Source: CAYPHJ01 sp964410485
Lineage (GTDB): Bacteria > Desulfobacterota > Binatia > UBA9968
Length of the DNA: 14,708 nucleotides
Reading direction: 5' to 3'
NCBI GenBank assembly: GCA_964410485.1
Contig: CAYPHJ010000111.1
Coordinates: 1-14,708 of the forward strand
A program made the translations under genes and the position numbers. The notes below the pieces were generated by a model. That model searched no databases. It saw nothing but the letters and a program-made list of their open reading frames with translations, and was not told where the DNA came from. Shown here one piece after another: positions 6,497 through 14,000 of the stretch. Every line of letters begins with the position of its first letter. Position 1 is the stretch's first letter.

Positions 6497-7300
6497 ATGA
6501 AGTCCCAAAGCGGCTTTCTAAAATTCATCATTCGTTTTGGGTTTCTCGCCAAGGGCGCGGTTTATCTCGCCGTTGGGTTGCTGGCCCTGCAGGTCGCGGT
6601 TGGTTTCGGCGGCGAAACGGGTGACACGAAAGGAGCTCTCGAGGAAATCGGCCGGCGCCCATTCGGGGGAACGCTTCTGGTAATCCTCGCCGTCGGCTTG
6701 CTGCACTATTCGGCGTGGAAGTTCGTGGAGGCGTTCAAGGACCCCGAAAACGTCGGCAAAGGCCTCCGGGCGTTGTACGGTGCGAGCGGTTTCCTCCATA
6801 TCTATCTCGCATACATGGCGGCGAGGATAGTCCTGTCGGGGTTCGGCGTGATGGGCGGCGGGGAGAGTGGGGATCAATCCGCGCAGTCGGGGACGAGCTG
6901 GCTGATGTCGCAGGGGTTCGGACGCTGGCTGGTTGGGGCCGTGGGCGTGGTGGCCTTTGGGATCAGCATCAGTCAGCTCCTGGTGGGCTACCGGGCGAAG
7001 TTCCGCGAGAAACTCGCGCTGCGCGACATGCATGCTTGGGAGAAGATTGCGGTGATCACTCTCGGCCGGATGGGCTTTTGCGCGCGGGCTTTGCTGATCG
7101 CACTTGTCGGCCTGTTTCTCGTGCAAGCGGCCGTAAATTCCGATTCCGATAACGCGGGCGGCATGGCAAAGGCGCTTGCGACTCTCATGGAACAACCTTT
7201 CGGCCCGTGGCTGCTCGGCGCCACCGCCGCTGGTTTGATTGCCCACGGCTTGTTCACCTGGGCCATGATGCGCTACCGCGATCTGAGTGGGAACGGATGA
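6497..7300 (+). CDS. DUF1206 family integral membrane protein
   Basis: 267 aa. Three internal repeats of a two-helix unit, the DUF1206 layout. Repeat 1: RFGFLAKGAVYLAVGLLALQ with GGTLLVILAVGLLHYSAWKF. Repeat 2: LYGASGFLHIYLAYMAARIV with GRWLVGAVGVVAFGISISQL. Repeat 3: LGRMGFCARALLIALVGLFL with GPWLLGATAAGLIAHGLFTW. Each repeat begins with a Gly-rich 'GxxaxgxxYxxvG' helix and ends with 'P(F/W)GxxLLxxxAxGL', with a polar loop (GDTKGALEEIGRRPFG, NAGGMAKALATLMEQPFG) between. Six helices, no signal peptide expected. The function of the family is unknown; it is widespread in soil bacteria. Length is typical, so the gene looks intact. It seems monocistronic, with only a weak ACGGA before the ATG. 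Confidence 0.88.
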   Translation: MKSQSGFLKFIIRFGFLAKGAVYLAVGLLALQVAVGFGGETGDTKGALEEIGRRPFGGTLLVILAVGLLHYSAWKFVEAFKDPENVGKGLRALYGASGFLHIYLAYMAARIVLSGFGVMGGGESGDQSAQSGTSWLMSQGFGRWLVGAVGVVAFGISISQLLVGYRAKFREKLALRDMHAWEKIAVITLGRMGFCARALLIALVGLFLVQAAVNSDSDNAGGMAKALATLMEQPFGPWLLGATAAGLIAHGLFTWAMMRYRDLSGNG

Positions 7301-7723
7301 AAGGGCGATCTATCTCTCCCAATTCCGCAGGAAATTGTGGTGAAGCGCGCCGCGGTCCAGTGGCTCCGCAACGGGACGGAGGGCGGATGACGGACGGACA
7401 GTTGGACGGTCGGACGCAACGGTGCGAAGAGCTAAGCGGAAGGGTAACGCGCTGTGGAACGGAGTTCAGTCGGACGCCATCCATGCCGGGCCGCGTCGGG
7501 TCGCGCTACAACATTGGCCATCCTTGAGAGCCGGATCAATGAACCATCGCGGCGCCAGCAGCGGGGTATCGAATACTCTGACGACGAAGGTTCACAGCAA
7601 GCTGCTGGCAATGAACCCCCAGCGATTCAAATTTCCCCGAGTCCTCCAGAGCCTCGCTGTGGGCCCTTTCAGATCGGTTTTTTACTCCAAGTGGGCGACT
7701 TCGCGGGTCATGGCCCGCGGGCG
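7301..7723. other. Non-coding stretch with GGACG-rich low-complexity DNA
   Basis: No convincing gene in 423 bases. From about 7374 to 7420 the sequence is dominated by GGACGG/GGACG units (CGGACGGACAG, GGACGGTCGGACG). Overlapping + frames here show no domain and have inconsistent composition. Nothing else was seen. Confidence 0.45.
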
Positions 7724-7804
7724 TTACCGGCGCCAGCGAGAATATCCCCAGCCCCCACCACCGAGCAACAACAACACTAAAATAACGATCAATAGAGTAT
7801 CCAT
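7724..7804 (-). CDS. 26-aa hydrophobic small membrane protein
   Basis: ATG at 7804 with an excellent ribosome site (AAAGGAGAG, 7808-7816; GGAG 5 bases from the ATG). The product is MDTLLIVILVLLLLGGGGWG followed by YSRWRR and TAA. One transmembrane helix, a Gly4-Trp turn and a positively charged end suggest an N-out/C-in single-pass peptide. It resembles the first half of DUF3309-type small membrane proteins (TILLIILILLLLGxxxxWxYSR), which are roughly twice as long; relatives of about this length, I believe, are also common. Too short for most gene callers. An inverted repeat and a sigma-54-like pair lie upstream on this strand. Function unknown. Confidence 0.68.
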   Translation of the reverse strand: MDTLLIVILVLLLLGGGGWGYSRWRR

Positions 7805-7869
7805 AGTCTCTCCTTTATTTGGGTTGTCTATTCGTAACTCTCACATTACGCTGACCAGGGAGGGATTGC

Positions 7870-7885
7870 TGTCCAATACTGGACA
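7870..7885. promoter_or_regulatory. Perfect inverted repeat, possible activator site
   Basis: TGTCCA-ATAC-TGGACA, 6-bp perfect arms with a 4-base centre, in the region between the small membrane protein (-) and the NRPS gene (+). On -, GG (7856-7855), exactly 10 bases, then GT (7844-7843) approximates the sigma-54 GG-N10-GC pattern (GC to GT), about 40 bases before the small gene's ATG. A Fis-type enhancer-binding-protein operator is one reading; the repeat might instead serve the NRPS gene 139 bases away. Confidence 0.38.
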
Positions 7886-8023
7886 TTCTCGAAAAAAATT
7901 ATCCAGCACTATTTGAACTCCGGCGCGGTTGCCATTGGTATTCCTCGGACGGCGTTTGTACTGCGGATAGGCTGTAATGTACATTTAAATCCCACAGGTC
8001 CAACAACGGTGTAATGGCAGGCT

Positions 8024-11000
8024 ATGACCGGCTCACAACAGGAAGTTATTGAAGGTTTCCGACTTTCACCCCAGCAAAAGTATCTGTGGTTGTTGCAGCA
8101 AGAGGATCCCGGCCGGCCTTATTGTGCCCAGTGCGCCGTCCTGATCGAGGGAAATCTCGACACAAAGAACTTGGCAGCGGCCTTACGGAACCTCTTCGAT
8201 CGACATGAGATCCTCCGCACAGCCTTTATTTGCCTGCCGGGGATGTCCATTCCCGTTCAGGTTATAAGCGACGGCAGCATCCCATCGATCGATTGCTACG
8301 ATCTCACCGGTTGGGGCCTTGCGGAACAAGAGGCGCGCATCGAGGCGCTTTTCCAGGAGGCACGCCTGCTGCCCTTTGACTTTGAGAAGGGGACTCTAGC
8401 GCGTGCGTCCATCGTTACTCTGTCGCCAGACAAGTTCATGTTGCTTGTCACACTTTCCTCCCTTTGTGCGGATACGGCATCGCTTGGGACTCTGGTGCGC
8501 GAACTCAGCCGTGCCTATTCAGCCTGCGCGCGTGGCGAGGAACTTTCCGGCGAGCCGATGCAATACGCCGATCTCGCAGAATGGCAAAATGAGTTGCTGG
8601 AGTCAGCGGAAACCAGAGAGGGAAGAGCATATTGGCACAAGCAGAATATCGCTCCTCTACTCGACTTACGGCTTCCCTTCGAGCGTCAATCGTCGGGACC
8701 ATCAGACGGTGCGCGCTTTGACCCGCGTTCTTTAACCGCAACGATCACTCCCGATGCGACAGCAAAGATCAGGACGCTCCTACGCAGGTATGATGCGCCG
8801 GCTCCCGCATTCTTCCTGGCTTGCTGGCAGACCCTGCTTTGGCGTCTGACCGGCTTGTCGGACTTTATCGTCGGCATGGCCTGCAATGGCCGTACCTATG
8901 AGGGGCTATCGGAGGCCATCGGACCGTTGGCGAAATATTTGCCGCTTCACTGCCATCTGCAAAACGACCTTCGGTTCAGTGATCTCCTGGCGCAAGTTAA
9001 TGGGTCGGCACACGATGTCGTGGAATGGCAGGAGTATTTTAGTTGGGAACATATCGCCGGATCGAATGGGGATATCAAGGCGCCGCCTTTTTTCACTGTT
9101 AGCTTCGAATTTGCGGAACAGCCCCCCGCTTGTTTCGCTCCGACCGTCAAACTATCGATTCACCGGCGACTCGCTTGCGCGGACCGGTTCAAGGTGAAAC
9201 TCTCTTGTGTTCAAAAACACGATCATTCGACCGTAGACCTGCACTACGATGCTCACCTGTATCGCTCGGAAGATATCGGGCGCTTAGCGGGACAATACCA
9301 AACGTTGCTCGAAAGTGTCGTCCGCGATCCCGAAGCCGCGATCTCTGAGTTGGAGATTGTGAGCGCTGCCGAGCGCCGGCAACTGTTGGTCGAGTTCAAC
9401 GATACCAGGACCGATTATCCTGAAGACAAGTGTATCCAGCAGTTGTTTGAGGAACAAGTCGAGCGTACGCCGGACAACGTTGCCGTTGTGTTTGAGGGCC
9501 GGCAACTGACCTACGCTCAGTTGAACGCCCGTGCCAATCAATCGGCCCATTACCTGCGCACCTTGGGCGTTGGCCCGGAGGTGCTGGTGGCCATTTGCCT
9601 CGAGCGATCGTTGGAGATGGTCATTGGACTTCTGGGTATTCTCAAAGCCGGCGGAGCTTACGTCCCATTGGACCCGGCGTATCCCAAGGAGCGCCTGGCC
9701 GACCTGTTGGCGGACACGCAGGCGCCGGTGTTTTTGACCCAGCAGCGCGTGATGGCGAAGGTCATCGAAGATAGAGGACCGAAGATAGAAGATGGCGATT
9801 CTCGATCCTCGATTCTCAATTCTCGAACTCGGGTAGTCTGCCTGGACACAGAGTCGCAGGTCATCGCTCAGCATAGCGAGGAAAATGCGGTCACTAGCGC
9901 ATCAGCCAGAAACGCTGCCTATGTGATTTACACCTCGGGCTCAACGGGACAGCCGAAGGGGGTCGTGATCGAACATCGCGGACTGAGCAATACCCTCAAA
10001 TGGTTGATCGACATACTCGAGCTGTCGGCTAAGGATCGCTGTCTGCTGAAGACCCCCATCACCTTTGATGCTGCCGGACGTGAAATCTTCCCAACCCTGA
10101 TCGCAGGAGGATGTCTCGTCATCGCCGAAGCTGAGGGCCACCGTGATTGCCGTTATCTGGCGGAGATCCTCCGTAACCAACGGATCTCAATTTTTCACTG
10201 CGTTCCATCTCTTCTGCGCCTTCTCATGGAGGAGCCCGCGCTCGACGGCGCCGAGGCCTTGCGTGCTGTCATGTGCGGCGGCGAAGCCTTGCCGCCCCAA
10301 GTGGTGATGCGATTCCAGCGCCGATCCGGGGTCAAGCTCTATAACGTGTACGGACCGACTGAGGCGATCATCGATTCAGCGTATTGGTTATGCGAGGGGG
10401 TCGGTGCTCATTCCACGATCCCTATCGGACGACCCATACCCAACGCGCGCATGCAGATCCTGGATGAGGCTCTGCGCCCTTTGCCACTCGGTGTTCCCGG
10501 CAACCTGTGCATCGGGGGGGTGAGCCTGGCCCGAGGCTATCTAAACCGGCCCGAACTGACCGCCGAGAAGTTCGTTCCCGACCCCTTCAGCGAAGAACCG
10601 GGAGCACGCCTGTATAAAACCGGCGACCTGGCCCGCTACCTGCCCGATGGCAACATCGAGTTCCTGGGTCGCGTTGACCACCAGGTGAAGATCCGCGGGT
10701 TTCGGATCGAACTGGGGGAAATAGAAGCAGCGCTTGACCAGCACCCATCGGTGCGCGAGGCTGTCGTCTTAGCTCCGGAAGATGCTCCTGGAGAGAGGCG
10801 GTTGGTGGCCTATGTGGTCGCCGATCGGGAGCCCCTCCCTACAACCACTGACCTGCGTAGTTTCCTGAAGGAGAAACTGCCCGAGCACATGGTGCCGGCG
10901 CTCTTCGTGCTGCTCGATGCCTTGCCGTTGATGCCCAACGGAAAGGTAGACCGCGGGGCACTGCCGGCGCCCGACCGAACACGGCCCGAACTGGACAAGG

Positions 11001-14000
11001 CATTCGTGGCACCCCGCACTCCTACAGAAGAGCTGCTGTCGGAGATCTGGGCTCAGGTCCTCGACATTGAACGCGTAGGTATCTACGATAATTTCTTCGA
11101 CCTCGGCGGTCATTCCCTTTTAGCAACCCAGGTCGTGTCGCGAATCCGCGAAGCCTTCCAGGTGGAATTACCGCTGCGCCGTATTTTCGAGGTGCCCACC
11201 GTGGCTGGCCTGGCTGAAAGTATTGCCGTAGCCCAAAGTGCCGGGCAGAACCTCCTGGTGCCGCCTATTTTGCCGGTGCCGCGAGACGAAAACCTGGCTC
11301 TCTCCTTCGCCCAGCAGCGCCTGTGGTTCATCGATCAGTTGGCGCCGGGAAACGCCGCCTACAATATTCCTGCCGCCATCCGCCTCAGGGGACCGCTCAA
11401 CATGGCGGCGCTGGAGCAAAGTCTCAACGAAATCGTGAAGCGCCATGAATCCTTGCGCACCACTTTCTCCATGGTGGATGGACGACCAGCTCAACGTATC
11501 GCGGCGGATTTGACCATCGAGCTGCCGGTCGTTGATCTGCGCAAGCTGCCGGAGGCCGAGCGCGAAACCGAGGTCCGCCGCTTGGTCACCGAAGCAGCCA
11601 TGCGTCCTTTCGATTTGTCCCAGGGCCCGCTCTTGCGCGTCGCCCTGTTGCGACTGGGCGACGAGGAACATGTGGGGCTTCTGACGATGCATCACATAGT
11701 CTCTGACGGTTGGTCAACGGGAATACTGATCAGAGAGGTGGGCAGGCTCTATGTCGCCTTTTCCTCCGGTGGGACCTTGTCGCTGCCTGCTTTGCCCATC
11801 CAATATGCGGACTTTGCCCATTGGCAGCGGCAGTGGTTGCAAGGGGGAGTCCTGGAGACCCAGCTTGCCTATTGGAAGCAGCAACTGGCCGGTGCCCCCC
11901 CTCTTCTCGACCTGCCCACGGACCGCCCCAGGCCGGCTCTTCAGACTTTCCGAGGCGCGCATCAATCGGTGATGTTGCCCAAGACCCTGACCGAAGGATT
12001 CAAAGCGCTTGCTCGCCAGGAAGGGGTGACTCAGTTCATGACCTTGTTGGCGGCGTTCAAGGTTTTGCTGTTTCGCTACACGAGGCAAGAGGACCTGATC
12101 GTCGGCACGCCGATCGCCAACCGCAATCGACTCGAGATCGAAGGACTGATCGGATGCTTCGTCAACGCGCTGGTCCTGCGTACGGACCTTTCAGGCAATC
12201 CCTCTTTTCGGGAGCTGTTACGGCGGGTGCGGGAGGTGTGTCTGGGGGCGTATGGCCATCAGGACCTGCCCTTTGATCGTCTGGTAGAGGAAATGCGTCT
12301 CAAGCGGGACCTGAGCCGCAATCCGCTCTTTCAAGTGATGTTCGTGCTGCAAAACGCTTCAATGCGTGCGGTCGAGCTGCCGGGATTGACCCTGAGACCT
12401 GTCGAAGGGGACAGCGAGACCGCTCACTTTGATCTGACCCTTGTGGTTGTCGACGCCGATCAAGGGCTGACGGCATCATTCGTGTACAACACCGATCTGT
12501 TTGAGGCGGCCACGATTGCCCGGATGCTGGGCCATTTTCAGATCTTGCTGGAGGCCATGATCGCCGATCCCGAGCAACGCCTCTCGGACTTCCCGCTCTT
12601 AACTGATGCAGAGCGGCAGCAACTGCTGGTGGAGTGGAACGATACCAAGAGTGATTATCCGCGGGATTTATGTATTCATCAGCTCTTTGAGGCACAGGCA
12701 GAGCGAACACCTGACGCCGTCGCGGTGGTGTTCGAACATGAGCAGTTGACGTACGGGGAGCTGAACCGACGCAGCAATCGACTGGCGCATTATTTGAGGA
12801 CGCTGGGCGTAGGACCGGAAGTGCCGGTGGCTGTTTGCCTGGAGCGATCGCTGGAGATGGTCATCGGACTTCTTGGCATTCTCAAAGCCGGCGGAGCTTA
12901 CCTGCCATTGGATCCAGCGTATCCGAAAGAGCGCCTGTCCTTGATGCTGAATGATGCCCAGGTTCCGGGGCTGTTAACCCGGAAGCGGTTGTTAGGGGGA
13001 TTGCCTGAATGTGCGGCCGGAATCATCTGCCTGGATTCAGACTGGGAGGTTATTGCCAATCAAAGCGGAGAGAACCCCAGCAACGCAACCACGCCGGAAA
13101 ACCTCGCTTATGTAATCTACACCTCCGGTTCCACGGCACAGCCGAAGGGAGTCTTGGTTTCGCATCGCTCGATTGCGGATCACTGCCACAGTGCTCAGAG
13201 GTACTACGACCTGAACGCCGCCGATGGGGTGCTCCAGTTTGCTTCATCGAGTTTCGATGTCTCATTGGAGGAAATCCTGCCGGCACTGATCGTTGGCGCC
13301 AAGCTGGTTATAATGGGTACGGATATGTGGCATCCGGCGGAATTTCATCGAAAAATTTCGCAATTTGGACTTACGGTCCTCAATCTGCCATCAGCCTACT
13401 GGCAAGAATTAGCTCGACAGTGGGCGGACGTCCCGGAGCTGCTCCCGGACATTCGGCCCAGACTCTTCATTGTCGGCGGCGATACGATGTTGCCCGATGG
13501 TCTCAATCTCTGGCAGCGTACACCGGTGAATTCAGTTCGTTTGCTTAATGCTTACGGGCCTACGGAGACGACGATAACGGCAACGGCCTTCGAATTGATT
13601 CCCCGATTTTGCGACAATAAAACTTTTCAGCGGATTCCCATCGGCCGTCCGCTCGCCAACAGAGAGATCTACATTCTAGACAACTACGGCAACCCTGTCC
13701 CAATTGGAGTTCCTGGTGAGCTCCACATCGGCGGTGTGGGCGTAGGGCGAGGCTATCTAAACCGGCCGGAGCTGACAGCCGAGAAGTTCGTTCCCAACCC
13801 CTTTAGCGAGGAGCCGGGAGCACGTCTGTATAAAACCGGGGACCTGGCCCGCTACCTGCCCGATGGGAACATTGAGTTCCTGGGTCGGGTTGACCAGCAA
13901 GTGAAGATCCGCGGGTTCCGAGTCGAACTGGGAGAAATCGAAGCAACGCTTGACCAACACCCGGCCGTGCGGGAGGCCGTGGTCCAGGCTCGGGAAGACA

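Noticed and set aside
11714..12088. Long - frames opposite the NRPS domains (several over 9284-14495)
   Set aside because: They are shadows of the high-GC NRPS frame; the + frame carries all core motifs.
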